Part shown: positions 1 through 8,874 of the stretch, piece after piece | Layout: the number at the start of each line of letters is the position of its first letter | How positions within the stretch are numbered: position 1 is the first letter of the stretch | Assembly: GCA_039798705.1 (NCBI GenBank) | Contig: JBDKFN010000030.1 | Span: 1-21,012, forward strand | From: CAIKLP01 sp039798705 | GTDB taxonomy: Bacteria > Bacteroidota > Bacteroidia > Sphingobacteriales > Sphingobacteriaceae | Direction of reading: 5' to 3' | Length of the DNA: 21,012 nt | The notes under the pieces: generated by a model | The model's database searches: none | What the model was told of the DNA's origin: nothing | What the model saw: the letters and a program-made list of their open reading frames with translations, nothing else | Program-made: the position numbers and the translations under genes

Positions 1-30
1 ATTGGCCATTTTTTAAATATATTCATTCAA

Positions 31-2064
31 TTATTCTTTGATTAATCTAAGTGTATTTGAAGAATGATCAGTTGTTAATCTTACAAAGTAAACTCCATTT
101 GCAAAGCCTGAAATGTCCATTGGAATTGCATTTGCGCCAGTAATATTTTCATATACTCTGCTTGCAATTAATTTACCATCTAAAGCATAAACAGCTAAAG
201 TAACTGCAGATGCATTTTTCAAATCAAATGAAATGGTAGCTGTATTAGCAGCTGGATTAGGATAAATTTGAACATCATCTGGACCCGCTAAAGTTTGGAT
301 GCCTGTTACGTTAGTTCCAATTTCCATACCTGCTGTATAACCTTTTGCAACCGCTTCGTCAATTGTTGAATTTGATGCATTTTCAATTCCACCATTTGGA
401 TTGATAAGCATATTGATGATGTGCATTTTATTTGTTTTCCAACCTGTAGGCAACACGTAAGTGTATGTATGTGTAACGCTTGTTCCGCTATCTGCACTTG
501 CACCAAATGCATTTGCATAACCTTCGAAAGATGGACAAATAATTCTTGCTACGTGATCGTATTTCATTTTAGTGTATGGAACTGGATTAGCCAATAATTC
601 AAATCCACCCATCACACCATTTGCACCACCTGCGTACGCATTAGCTTGACTCCAAGTAGAGCCTGTTCCCCTTACAGAGTCTTCAGTTAATACACATGCC
701 ATTTTATAATCACCAGCAATTGCGCTATTGAATTTAGTAGTTACTGATACTTTTAACTCACGAGTAGTTGAATTATAAGTTGCACCATTTTCTAAAACTG
801 CAATTGGTGCATTGATAATTTTATTTAAAAAATTAGCTTCTAATTGACTAGGATCAAATGCCGAACCTCTATCAACAATAACTTCTGGATAGCCTGATAA
901 ATAAGCTGCCATACCCGCATCGTACATAGTGTAAGTCATTGGATCTGAATTGTGCACTGCAATAGGTGCGAAGTAACCTTCGTAATTTGTTTCCATTAAA
1001 TCCATGAAAACCGCACCTCTTGGACACCATTGGCACCAAGTTCCTGTTCCTTCTTCTGCAACTACGATTTTTCCTGGCGCAGGATTAACAGGTGAAAGCG
1101 TAATGGTTTTAATGTTATCTGTGCTATCTCCATCTGAAGCATTTCCATTTACATTAGAAATTGTGGCAACTGCATTATTGCTGCCATTTGCTAAAGTAAC
1201 ATTTTGATCAAAAATGACATCGTAAGTAGCTAAAGAAGCTACGCTTACACCTGTTACATTTTTAGTTTGCGAACTTCCATTGTAATTCAAATTAATATCA
1301 AATGAAGTAATGGCTGTGTTTCCTAAATTTCTAATTTGCGCAGCAGCAGATTTAGTTTGTCCAGTTAAACCTGAAGCAATATCTAAACTAGTTAATGCTG
1401 CGTTAAATGATGGCAATACATATGGGGTAAAGTTGTAGGCCACATCATCTACCCAATAAGATGCAGATGCATTTGCTGGGTAAATATCGATTGCTGCAAT
1501 TTGATTTACTGAATTACTAAATGATCCTTGTAAAGTATCATTGATAAACACATTCCACTGATTGGTATTTAAGTTGATTACGTATTTTAACTCAAACCAA
1601 GAACCTTGAGGATAATTACCTGCAAACAATTGTCCGCCAGTATTTCCCATTGTTAAAGTTTGATCTGCATTCATGTAACAATCTAAAGCCCAAGTTTGAC
1701 CAATTGTAGCTGTTGCTTGAAAATTGAAATAAGCAGTTTTGGTGCTAGGAACTTTAAATTTTGCTTTGAACATGAATGTTCCTGAATTATATACTCCACC
1801 AAAAGGCAAGACCACATCACTCGGACCACCTGTAGCAGAGGTAGAAGAAAAATAAATAGATTTTGTTCCGCTGTAAGAATCAGAACCAACTACGGTAACA
1901 TCTTCTGTTCCACCATCGGCGTTACTCCATGTTGTCCAGTTAGGAGACTGTGGACCTAACTTAGACCCTACAGTATAGGTTTCGAAATCATCGCTGAAAG
2001 TTTGAGCGTTTGCCGTAAAACCCAAAAGAGCTATGGCTGCAAATAAAGTAAATTTTAATTTCAT
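31..2064 (-). CDS. T9SS-sorted Omp28-related (thioredoxin-like) secreted protein
   Basis: A 677-residue exported protein. Residues 1-20 form a classic signal peptide (lysines, a hydrophobic core, then ANA before Gln21). Residues about 22-212 look like a jelly-roll/LamG-type beta domain, and about 217-325 like a CARDB-type Ig domain. Residues about 331-575 match the Omp28-related thioredoxin-like family, with a CxxC active-site pair (Cys344, Cys347) in the context GTWCQWCPRG. The C-terminus (about 594-677) is a type A T9SS sorting domain: YPNP at 601-604, then beta strands and NGVYFVRL near 656-663. The expected fate is export by Sec and then T9SS to the cell surface or medium. Redox or disulfide activity of the CxxC is inferred and the substrate is unknown. 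It is transcribed away from the downstream plus-strand genes. The stop lies near the window edge and no terminator is visible in bases 1-30. Confidence 0.85.
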   Translation of the reverse strand: MKLKFTLFAAIALLGFTANAQTFSDDFETYTVGSKLGPQSPNWTTWSNADGGTEDVTVVGSDSYSGTKSIYFSSTSATGGPSDVVLPFGGVYNSGTFMFKAKFKVPSTKTAYFNFQATATIGQTWALDCYMNADQTLTMGNTGGQLFAGNYPQGSWFELKYVINLNTNQWNVFINDTLQGSFSNSVNQIAAIDIYPANASASYWVDDVAYNFTPYVLPSFNAALTSLDIASGLTGQTKSAAAQIRNLGNTAITSFDINLNYNGSSQTKNVTGVSVASLATYDVIFDQNVTLANGSNNAVATISNVNGNASDGDSTDNIKTITLSPVNPAPGKIVVAEEGTGTWCQWCPRGAVFMDLMETNYEGYFAPIAVHNSDPMTYTMYDAGMAAYLSGYPEVIVDRGSAFDPSQLEANFLNKIINAPIAVLENGATYNSTTRELKVSVTTKFNSAIAGDYKMACVLTEDSVRGTGSTWSQANAYAGGANGVMGGFELLANPVPYTKMKYDHVARIICPSFEGYANAFGASADSGTSVTHTYTYVLPTGWKTNKMHIINMLINPNGGIENASNSTIDEAVAKGYTAGMEIGTNVTGIQTLAGPDDVQIYPNPAANTATISFDLKNASAVTLAVYALDGKLIASRVYENITGANAIPMDISGFANGVYFVRLTTDHSSNTLRLIKE

Positions 2065-2135
2065 AGATTATTTTTTTGATTTTCAATTGATTAATAAAAA
2101 TAATGAATTATTGCGGATTGGCAAATTAGCAGCTA

Positions 2136-2444
2136 TTATTTAATTTGAAGCCTTGTTAATATTTGATTATCAACTAGATGGCTCTGAACAATTGCTTCTA
2201 CGTCGTTTATTTGTACATTCCCATAAAAAACGCCATCTGGGTAAACAACCAGTGACGGTCCAAGTTCACAAGCATCTAAACAGCCTGTGCTTTGTGTCCT
2301 AATTTCAATTGCTAAGCCTTTTTCTTTTAATTGCTTTTTAAATTCAGCAACCAACGCTAAGCCGTGTTCGTTACCACAGCTCGGTTTTGCGGCACCTTCT
2401 GGTCTTTGATTGGTGCAAATAAATATATGTCTGTTGTATTTCAT
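2136..2444 (-). CDS. thioredoxin-like [2Fe-2S] ferredoxin domain protein
   Basis: A 102-residue cytoplasmic protein of the thioredoxin-like [2Fe-2S] ferredoxin group, the fold shared with NuoE C-termini and Shethna-type ferredoxins. Four cysteines occur with the family spacing: Cys10 in HIFICTN, Cys23 in KPSCG, and Cys55 and Cys59 in STGCLDACELGP. The fold ends with the typical VVYPDGVFYGNV strand pair. It probably carries electrons or iron-sulfur clusters, but no partner enzyme sits beside it, so the physiological role is open. The ATG at 2444 is the natural start because the conserved HIFIC strand begins only five residues later. It is divergent from the plus-strand epimerase gene (50 bases apart) and about 70 bases upstream of the T9SS-sorted gene on the same strand. 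Confidence 0.82.
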   Translation of the reverse strand: MKYNRHIFICTNQRPEGAAKPSCGNEHGLALVAEFKKQLKEKGLAIEIRTQSTGCLDACELGPSLVVYPDGVFYGNVQINDVEAIVQSHLVDNQILTRLQIK

Positions 2445-2494
2445 GTTTCAAATTAAGTAATTTAAAACTATAATTTGCTTCATTGGTTATAAAT

Positions 2495-3403
2495 ATGATG
2501 AAAACCATTTTAATTACTGGAGGTACTGGGCTAATTGGTAGCAAGCTTAGTAAATTACTGATCTCAAAAGGATATCAGGTAAGGCATCTGAGTCGCAACC
2601 CGGTGAGCAGTGAATTGATTAACGCTTACTATTGGGATTTACATAAAAAAACAATTGACTCAAATGCATTTAATGGTATCGATGCGATTATACATTTAGC
2701 CGGTGCAGGTATAGCCGATGAAAAGTGGACTTCAAAAAGAAAAAAAGAAATTGTCAATAGCCGTGTAGCTAGCACGCAACTTTTATTTGACTATGTAAGT
2801 AAAATGCAAAAGCCTATTCAAACATTTATTGCTGCTTCTGCAACTGGTATTTATCCGAATAGTCCAACGAAATTATTCAACGAAAATGCGCAGGCTGCAA
2901 CTGGATTTTTAGGCGATTGTTGTAAGCTGTGGGAGGATAAAATAAATTTATTCGAAAGCATAGGAATAAGAACAGTCAAGTTAAGAACAGGTATTGTTTT
3001 AGCAAAAACAGGTGGCGCATTACCCAAAATGGCAAAACCTATAAAGTTGGGTGTAGGCTCTGCAATTGGCAATGGCCAACAATGGATGAGCTGGATAGAT
3101 GAAGATGATTTGGTGAACATGTATTTGTATGCACTAGAAAATAAAAGTTTAAATGGCGCCTACAATGCAGTCAGTCCGGAGCCTTGCAGCAATAAAGCAT
3201 TTACCAAAACACTTGCAAAAACTTTACATCGATGGATTTTGCTACCTAAAGTGCCTGCATTTTTCATTAAAATATTGCTAGGAGAAATGTCTATTATTGT
3301 GTTAGGTAGCACTAAAGTTTCTGCCGAAAAAATTTTAGCCGCAGGATTTGAATTTAAATTTGAAAACTTAGCGAAAAGCTTAGATAAAATTTACCATGAA
3401 TAA
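2495..3403 (+). CDS. TIGR01777 family NAD(P)-binding epimerase/oxidoreductase (SDR39U1/YfcH-like)
   Basis: A 302-residue atypical extended short-chain dehydrogenase of the TIGR01777 family. The Rossmann dinucleotide-binding motif GGTGLIG is at residues 9-15, and IIHLAGAGI plus the SATGIYP segment (Tyr120) follow. The C-terminal part (about 250-300) matches the DUF1731 tail found in this family. Family members bind NAD(P), but their substrates are mostly unknown. The catalytic Lys of the classical YxxxK motif is not at the usual place, which is normal for this group. The ATG at 2495 (or the next codon, 2498) is preferred over the TTG at 2483 because it puts the first beta strand at the N-terminus. 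The last 8 bases overlap the photolyase start, so the two genes are almost certainly one transcript and translationally coupled. Confidence 0.85.
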   Translation: MMKTILITGGTGLIGSKLSKLLISKGYQVRHLSRNPVSSELINAYYWDLHKKTIDSNAFNGIDAIIHLAGAGIADEKWTSKRKKEIVNSRVASTQLLFDYVSKMQKPIQTFIAASATGIYPNSPTKLFNENAQAATGFLGDCCKLWEDKINLFESIGIRTVKLRTGIVLAKTGGALPKMAKPIKLGVGSAIGNGQQWMSWIDEDDLVNMYLYALENKSLNGAYNAVSPEPCSNKAFTKTLAKTLHRWILLPKVPAFFIKILLGEMSIIVLGSTKVSAEKILAAGFEFKFENLAKSLDKIYHE

Positions 3404-4715
3404 TAACCTTCAAATATTTTGGTTTAGACGAGACCTTAGATTACAAGATAACCACGCTTTATTTGAAGCACTTAAAAGCGGAAAAGCGGTTCAAGCAATT
3501 TTTATTTTTGACAAAACGATACTCGAGCATTTAGATGATAAACAAGATGCTAGAGTCAATTTTATTCATCAACAAATAATTAGATTAAACAATGAACTTG
3601 CGCAATATGGTGCAAGTCTTTGGGTGTTTTATGGTAATCCAATAAATGTATTTGAGCAAGAATTAGCAGCAAGGCTGCCATTAAACACTAAAATTGGAAC
3701 TGTATACGCAAACCACGACTATGAACCTCAGGCAATAAGCAGAGACCAAAATATCAAAGAAATTTTATTAGCTCAAAATAGTGATCTGCTCACTTTTAAA
3801 GACCAATGTGTTTTTGAAAAAAAGGAAGTAGTCAAAGACGATGGTTTACCTTACACCGTATTTACTGCTTATAAAAATAAATACTATAAAACATTAACAT
3901 CCGAAAGTTTTGCCGCATTCGAAACAGAAAAATATTTTAAAAACTTTCACCAAGATAAAGGGTTTCCAATACCTAGTTTGAGCGAGATTGGATTTGAAAA
4001 AAGCACCATTACTTTTCCTGAAATTGAATTTGAATCGATACTTGCTAATTATGCAAACACTAGAAATATTCCGAGCTTAAAAGGGACGAGTAGAATAAGT
4101 ATTCACTTAAGATTTGGAACAGTAAGTATTCGAAGTCTTGCAAAAGCATCTTTTGGCAAAAGCGAAGTTTGGTTTAATGAATTGGTTTGGAGAGATTTTT
4201 ATTTTCAAATATTATGGCATTTCCCGCATGTAGTTAACGCTGCATTTAAACCACAATATGATCACATCATTTGGCGTAATAATGAAGATGAGTTCGAGAA
4301 GTGGTGTATGGGCCAAACCGGCTACCCTATTGTAGATGCGGGCATGCGTGAGTTAAATGAAACAGGTTTTATGCACAACAGAGTGCGCATGATTGTAGCG
4401 AGCTTTTTAACCAAACATTTATTAATTGATTGGAAATGGGGAGAAGCTTATTTTGCCAAAAAACTGTTGGACTTTGAATTGTCTTCTAACAATGGTGGTT
4501 GGCTATGGGCTGCTGGATGCGGCTGCGATGCTGCTCCTTATTTTAGAATTTTCAATCCAGAAGAACAAACAAAAAAATTCGACCCCAAATTTTTATACAT
4601 CAAAAAATGGGTGCCAGAATTTCAAGAGTTTCATTATCCAAAACCCGTTGTCGATCATAAATTTGCTAGAGAACGATGCCTAGCTACGTATAAAGCTGGA
4701 CTTCAAAAATTATAA
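3396..4715 (+). CDS. phr: Deoxyribodipyrimidine photolyase (class I, FAD-binding)
   Basis: A 439-residue cryptochrome/photolyase family protein that would split UV-induced cyclobutane pyrimidine dimers with blue light. The N-terminal Rossmann antenna domain opens with FWFRRDLRLQDN (residues 8-19). The helical FAD domain contains WRDFYFQILW (265-274) and GWLWAAGCGCDAAPYFRIF (368-386). The Trp electron-transfer chain of E. coli PhrB (306/359/382) maps to Trp293, Trp346 and Trp369 with the same spacing. Asn365, aligned with the flavin-N5-contacting Asn378, is kept, which favours repair over a plant-type cryptochrome role. The stretch GCGCD replaces the STGTD of E. coli; I believe this variant is common in Bacteroidota. 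It overlaps the epimerase start-to-stop by 8 bases and converges on the acyl-CoA ligase with both stop codons within six shared bases. Confidence 0.92.
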   Translation: MNNNLQIFWFRRDLRLQDNHALFEALKSGKAVQAIFIFDKTILEHLDDKQDARVNFIHQQIIRLNNELAQYGASLWVFYGNPINVFEQELAARLPLNTKIGTVYANHDYEPQAISRDQNIKEILLAQNSDLLTFKDQCVFEKKEVVKDDGLPYTVFTAYKNKYYKTLTSESFAAFETEKYFKNFHQDKGFPIPSLSEIGFEKSTITFPEIEFESILANYANTRNIPSLKGTSRISIHLRFGTVSIRSLAKASFGKSEVWFNELVWRDFYFQILWHFPHVVNAAFKPQYDHIIWRNNEDEFEKWCMGQTGYPIVDAGMRELNETGFMHNRVRMIVASFLTKHLLIDWKWGEAYFAKKLLDFELSSNNGGWLWAAGCGCDAAPYFRIFNPEEQTKKFDPKFLYIKKWVPEFQEFHYPKPVVDHKFARERCLATYKAGLQKL

Positions 4716-6506
4716 AGCTGTATTTTTATAATCGTAAATCTTATGAATTACAGATTCGTATTTTTGCAAAATTACTTTTCGTTTTAAACTTAATTTAGGA
4801 GTCATTTCGCCTGCATCTATTGAAAACTCTTTCGGCAACAATTCGAATTTTTTAATTTTTTCCCAATTGCCAAATTCCAAATTATACTTTTCAACTTCTT
4901 TCTGAAGCCTGCTGTATACAAGCGGATGCTCAATCATCTCTTGATCGGTGCTATATGCGATTTTCTTTAGCTTACACCAATCTTTCAAGAACAAAAAGCT
5001 TGGAACAATTAATGCAGCGGGGAAACGCTCGTTTTCTCCAATTACTAAAATTTGCTCTATAAATTTAGACTCTTTGAATTTGTTTTCCATCACACCCGGT
5101 GCAATGTATTTACCACCAGCTGTTTTGAATATTTCTTTTTTACGATCGGTAATTTTCAAATACCTCCCATGTACTAATTCTCCAATATCTCCTGTATGAA
5201 ACCAACCATCTTGGTCAATTACTTCCGCGGTTGCTGTCGGATTTTTATAATAGCCCTGCATCACGTTCGTACCTCTTACTAAAATTTCTCCATCTGACGC
5301 TAACTTCATTTCAACACCAGGTATAACAGGGCCACAAGTTCCAAAGTAATGCTTGTCTTTGTCAAGCCCTGTCATAGTTACTACAGGAGACGTTTCAGTT
5401 AAACCGTATCCTTGCAGCACTGGAATTTTTGCAGCCCAAAATACACGTGCTAATCTATCTTGCAATGCAGCGCCGCCAGATGCTGCAGCAACAATGTTTC
5501 CACCAAAAGCATCGCGCCATTTATTGAATACAATTTTATTAGCAAGCTTTAATTGGAATTCGTACCACCAACCATTGGCGCCATCATATTCATATTTCAA
5601 ACCCAAGTTAAGCGCCCAAAAAAACAAAACTTTTTTAATCCCTTTTTGCGCATTTCCCTTTTCTACAATTCGATCATACACTTTCTCTAGTAACCGTGGA
5701 ACCGTGGTAAACATATTAGGCTTCACCTCAAGAAAGTTCGCAGCAATTTTATCTAACGATTCTGCATAAAAAATATTTGTGCCTTTACTCAAATACATAT
5801 AAACAATAATTCGTTCATAAATATGTGATAAGGGTAGGAAACTCAAGGAGCGATAAGCACCTGGAGGAATCAATGGCGTTGCAGCGAATAAGTTACTCAA
5901 TAAATTATGATGCGAAAGCATCACTCCCTTTGGGTTTCCAGTTGTGCCAGAAGTATAAATCAAGGTGAATAAATCGCTAGGCAAAACTTTTGATTGATAC
6001 GCTTCAATTAAATGAAAATCGTTAGCATCTCCTAACTTTGCAATACTTTGCCAGTGTTGAAAATTTTCAGTTTGTTCAAAAGTATAAATAGTATTTAACG
6101 ATGGCGTTTGCGATTGCACATTTGCAATCTTACTTGCAAGCTCAGAATTCTCAGCAAAAACTATTTTAATTTCTGCATCATTGATAATATAAGTAATATC
6201 TGCAGCAGATAAAGTTGGATACAATGGCACATGAATACCACCAATTTGCATTACTGCAAAATCAACAATATTCCATTGCGGGCGATTAGTGGAAATGGTT
6301 GCCACTGCATCGCCTTTTTTTAAGCCCAACTTTAATAAACCTAAACTTAACTCATTAACAGCTGCTGCAAATTCTTCAGTGCTGGTATGCACCCAAGCGC
6401 CATTGACTTTATAAGAGAAAATGTTTTTGCCCGGATGTACTTCCTGAATAAAATTTAGAAAATCAAATACCCTAGTAACTTTTTGTATCGTTGTTATTTT
6501 ATCCAT
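4710..6506 (-). CDS. Long-chain fatty acid--CoA ligase (AMP-binding, FadD15-like)
   Basis: A 598-residue ANL-superfamily adenylating enzyme that would activate fatty acids to acyl-CoA via acyl-AMP. The P-loop YTSGTTGNPKG is at 184-194, GYGLTETSP at 366-374, the ribose-binding TGD at 438-440, the hinge/DRKKEIFKTAGGKYIAP segment at 454-470, and the A10 catalytic lysine at about 571 in PKLSLKRK. The length and the GGAALQD/FGTCGPVIPGVE segments fit the bacterial FadD15-like long-chain branch (about 600 residues). There is no signal peptide, so it is a cytoplasmic or membrane-associated enzyme. Its start codon lies 13 bases inside the 3' end of the M61 peptidase gene, implying co-transcription. 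The specific chain length cannot be read from the sequence. Confidence 0.9.
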   Translation of the reverse strand: MDKITTIQKVTRVFDFLNFIQEVHPGKNIFSYKVNGAWVHTSTEEFAAAVNELSLGLLKLGLKKGDAVATISTNRPQWNIVDFAVMQIGGIHVPLYPTLSAADITYIINDAEIKIVFAENSELASKIANVQSQTPSLNTIYTFEQTENFQHWQSIAKLGDANDFHLIEAYQSKVLPSDLFTLIYTSGTTGNPKGVMLSHHNLLSNLFAATPLIPPGAYRSLSFLPLSHIYERIIVYMYLSKGTNIFYAESLDKIAANFLEVKPNMFTTVPRLLEKVYDRIVEKGNAQKGIKKVLFFWALNLGLKYEYDGANGWWYEFQLKLANKIVFNKWRDAFGGNIVAAASGGAALQDRLARVFWAAKIPVLQGYGLTETSPVVTMTGLDKDKHYFGTCGPVIPGVEMKLASDGEILVRGTNVMQGYYKNPTATAEVIDQDGWFHTGDIGELVHGRYLKITDRKKEIFKTAGGKYIAPGVMENKFKESKFIEQILVIGENERFPAALIVPSFLFLKDWCKLKKIAYSTDQEMIEHPLVYSRLQKEVEKYNLEFGNWEKIKKFELLPKEFSIDAGEMTPKLSLKRKVILQKYESVIHKIYDYKNTAL

Positions 6507-8275
6507 GCTTTATAGGCAATTTCTTGTGCTGCTGTTTTTTGTTCTAATTTTTCTAACTTATACTTAACCCCAATGTTTTTAGTCAAAGTAACATGGATCG
6601 TTTTAATAATCCCATCTCTTGAAATTAGTAAATCCATGCTTTCGCCTGGTTTTTTATTCGCACTTGCTTTAATTAAATCATCTATCCTAAAATTATCCAT
6701 CGCTAATATTTCGTCATTCACATTTAACCCCGCAGCATAGGCTCCTGAAACATTTGAAATTGAAGTAACGATCAACTTTCCAGATGTATTACTTGTATTG
6801 ACACCCAAGTATGCCTCGTTTTTAGTAGCATTTAGGTCTGTTATTTTCAAACCTGCTGAATCTGCAATTGCGTTAAAGTCAATTGGATTTAAGCCATTGA
6901 TATAGGCAGCATAAAATGCATCAAGGTTTTCACCACAAAATAATTCTAAAGCACTTTTAAATTCTTCATCGCTGTACCCTGCGGCTCTGCCATCATCACT
7001 TTTAGCATACATATATTTCATTACATCATCTAAACTTTTTGTGCCTTTAGAATGATTAATGATTTTTAAATTCAACATCAATGCAATTACACTTCCTTTG
7101 TCATAATAAGAAACCTGTGTATTGCCAGAATTTTCATTGCGACGGTAAAATTTAATCCATGCATCAAAACTCGATTCCGAAAGTGATTGAACCTTTGCAC
7201 CAGGCAAATTAGCCAATGCCGTAAATTCATTTGCAATAATTTCCAAGTATTTGTCTGCTGTCAAATGACCGGTTCTACGCACAATCCAATTATCGTAAAA
7301 TGCGGTAAAGCCTTCTGCAACCCAAAGCATTTTAGTATAATTTTCTTCGTCATAATTAAATGGTCCCAAGGCAATTGGTCTTAAGCGCTTAACATTCCAC
7401 AAATGAAAATACTCGTGAGCTGCTAAACTAAGAAAACCATTATACGTTGCTTCCGCCGCATAGGCATTGCGTTGCATTTGCAAAGTGGTAGAATTTAAAT
7501 GTTCTAATCCGCCGCCGCCAGCATTTACATTGTGTACAATGAATACATAATTTTTACAAGGATGCGTACCGTAAATACTTTTAGCTTCTTCTATAATTTT
7601 TGTAAAATCTTTTTTGATTTTTTCTTTGTCATAATTTCCCGGACCAACCATTACCACTTCGTGAGGTATTCCAGCAGCATCAAAAGAAATGATATCTTGA
7701 TTGCCAATCTCTATAGGTGAATCAGCAAGTATGTTATAATTTGCCGCACTTAATTCAAAAGGATTAGCTGCGCTTTTTGACAAGCTACAAGATATTTTTT
7801 TCCAATTATTCTTAGGGGTGATTTTTAATTGTATAGGCGCATCTTTCCATTCGTCTGCATACATAAAAATGGAACTACCATTAAGGTAAGCATGAGATTC
7901 ATCGATGAAGCTCGTGCGCACTGTTAATTCAAATGCATAAACTCTATATTGAAAAACAAAGTCTGAATTTTTACCCGATTGAATGCGCCATGTGTTTTTA
8001 TTGATTTTGCTACATTCTAAATTTTCCTTGTTTGTAGTAAAAGCGCTAACGCCTTCAACATTTCTTGCAAATTCACGAACCAAGTATGACCCCGGTGCCC
8101 AAACTGGCATTTTTAAATCTACATGTGCTTGATTGTTTTGGTGCACTGTTAGTTTAACATCTACATAATGCGCATGCGCTTGGTCAAACGATAACTCATA
8201 AGTTAATTTAGGATTTGATGCAACTGCGAGCATGGACATAAATAATAAGCTAAAAAATAAAATTCCTTGTTTCAT
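6494..8275 (-). CDS. M61 family metallopeptidase (glycyl-aminopeptidase-like) with PDZ domain
   Basis: A 593-residue exported zinc peptidase of family M61. Residues 1-20 form a Sec signal peptide (MKQG, hydrophobic core, AVAS). The N-terminal beta domain (about 22-190) is typical of M61. The catalytic region has GGGGLEH at 253-259, the zinc motif HEYFH at 287-291 followed by LWNVKRLRP, and the third zinc ligand Glu321 in WVAEGFTAFY. A PDZ domain spans roughly 480-570. M61 enzymes remove N-terminal Gly/Ala or act as periplasmic peptidases; the substrate here is not known. The gene follows the UpxY-like gene after 56 bases and overlaps the downstream acyl-CoA ligase start by 13 bases. A TATACTTG box at 8292-8299 could be a weak -7 element, but no -33 box accompanies it. 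Confidence 0.9.
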   Translation of the reverse strand: MKQGILFFSLLFMSMLAVASNPKLTYELSFDQAHAHYVDVKLTVHQNNQAHVDLKMPVWAPGSYLVREFARNVEGVSAFTTNKENLECSKINKNTWRIQSGKNSDFVFQYRVYAFELTVRTSFIDESHAYLNGSSIFMYADEWKDAPIQLKITPKNNWKKISCSLSKSAANPFELSAANYNILADSPIEIGNQDIISFDAAGIPHEVVMVGPGNYDKEKIKKDFTKIIEEAKSIYGTHPCKNYVFIVHNVNAGGGGLEHLNSTTLQMQRNAYAAEATYNGFLSLAAHEYFHLWNVKRLRPIALGPFNYDEENYTKMLWVAEGFTAFYDNWIVRRTGHLTADKYLEIIANEFTALANLPGAKVQSLSESSFDAWIKFYRRNENSGNTQVSYYDKGSVIALMLNLKIINHSKGTKSLDDVMKYMYAKSDDGRAAGYSDEEFKSALELFCGENLDAFYAAYINGLNPIDFNAIADSAGLKITDLNATKNEAYLGVNTSNTSGKLIVTSISNVSGAYAAGLNVNDEILAMDNFRIDDLIKASANKKPGESMDLLISRDGIIKTIHVTLTKNIGVKYKLEKLEQKTAAQEIAYKAWIK

Positions 8276-8331
8276 ACGATATTAATTGAAACAAGTATAA
8301 ATAAAATTAAGCTTTATTAAAAATCAGCGTA

Positions 8332-8838
8332 TTACCACTTTTCGATATATGCTGGTGGCATATTTACGAGAATCGTTTGCCCAAGCTCACCGAGTCTAAT
8401 TATAAACCGATGCGCTGACTTGATCTCTACTAGTTCACCTAAAAGCCCAATCATAGGACCTGCGCTAATTCGAACACGAACTCCAGCTGCAAATTCCTCG
8501 TTGCTAACGTCTAAGTCAGCTTCATTTGCTAATAAACGTTTAATTTGATCTATCGCTTCTTCTCTGATGACAGCTGGCTTACCATTGTAACGAATATATT
8601 TTACTACTCCTTTAACAGCCAATACCGCATCATGTTCTTGAGGGTTGATACAAACAAATAAATAGGAATTGAACAATGGCATGTCGACCCATTTTTTACG
8701 ATCAGACCAGATGCGTAGTTTTTTAACTTGCGGAAAATAAACCGTAATTCCCCTCTTGATGAGTTCCTCCGTTACTTTTTTTTCTGCTCGTGGATTAGTA
8801 TAAACGACTCTCCACTCCTGTACAATCTCTGCCATCAT
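8332..8838 (-). CDS. UpxY-like / NusG-family transcription antiterminator
   Basis: A 168-residue specialised NusG paralogue. The NGN domain (about 8-105) has EWRVVYTNPRAEKKV, YFPQVKKLRIWSDRKK and MPLFNSYLFVCI, and the KOW domain (about 117-147) reads AGVRVRISAGPMIGLLGELVEIK. This layout matches the UpxY/RfaH group, which bind RNA polymerase and suppress early termination of chosen operons; in Bacteroides UpxY proteins usually start capsule loci. No polysaccharide gene is visible here, so its target is unknown. I prefer the start at the ATG ATG pair (8838/8835) because the longer reading begins with TTG and adds non-conserved residues. A 6-bp hairpin (8848-8863) lies just upstream of the start. 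The gene is 36 bases after the cytochrome/monooxygenase gene. Confidence 0.83.
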   Translation of the reverse strand: MMAEIVQEWRVVYTNPRAEKKVTEELIKRGITVYFPQVKKLRIWSDRKKWVDMPLFNSYLFVCINPQEHDAVLAVKGVVKYIRYNGKPAVIREEAIDQIKRLLANEADLDVSNEEFAAGVRVRISAGPMIGLLGELVEIKSAHRFIIRLGELGQTILVNMPPAYIEKW

Positions 8839-8847
8839 TTGAAAATT

Positions 8848-8863
8848 ACAATACAAATATTGT
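8848..8863 (-). promoter_or_regulatory. Small hairpin in the leader of the UpxY-like gene
   Basis: On the minus strand ACAATA (8863-8858), loop TTTG, TATTGT (8853-8848) form a perfect 6-bp inverted repeat ending 9 bases before the ATG at 8838. It is AU-rich and weak, and the TTTG loop also belongs to a 7 of 8 -7-like box (AATATTTG), so it may be a promoter element, a hairpin, or chance. Confidence 0.35.
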
Positions 8864-8874
8864 TATTTTTTTCA

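Noticed and set aside
1..30. Terminator downstream of the T9SS-sorted gene
   Set aside because: The 30 visible bases show no inverted repeat; any terminator would lie outside the window.
5353..5769. 138-codon plus-strand open frame
   Set aside because: It is antisense to the acyl-CoA ligase, whose motifs are intact in this region; composition and lack of a recognisable product mark it as a shadow.
8276..8331. Possible terminator between the UpxY-like gene and the M61 gene
   Set aside because: Only a 6-bp A/T repeat (AATAAA/TTTATT) is present, with no G/C stem or T-tract tied to it.
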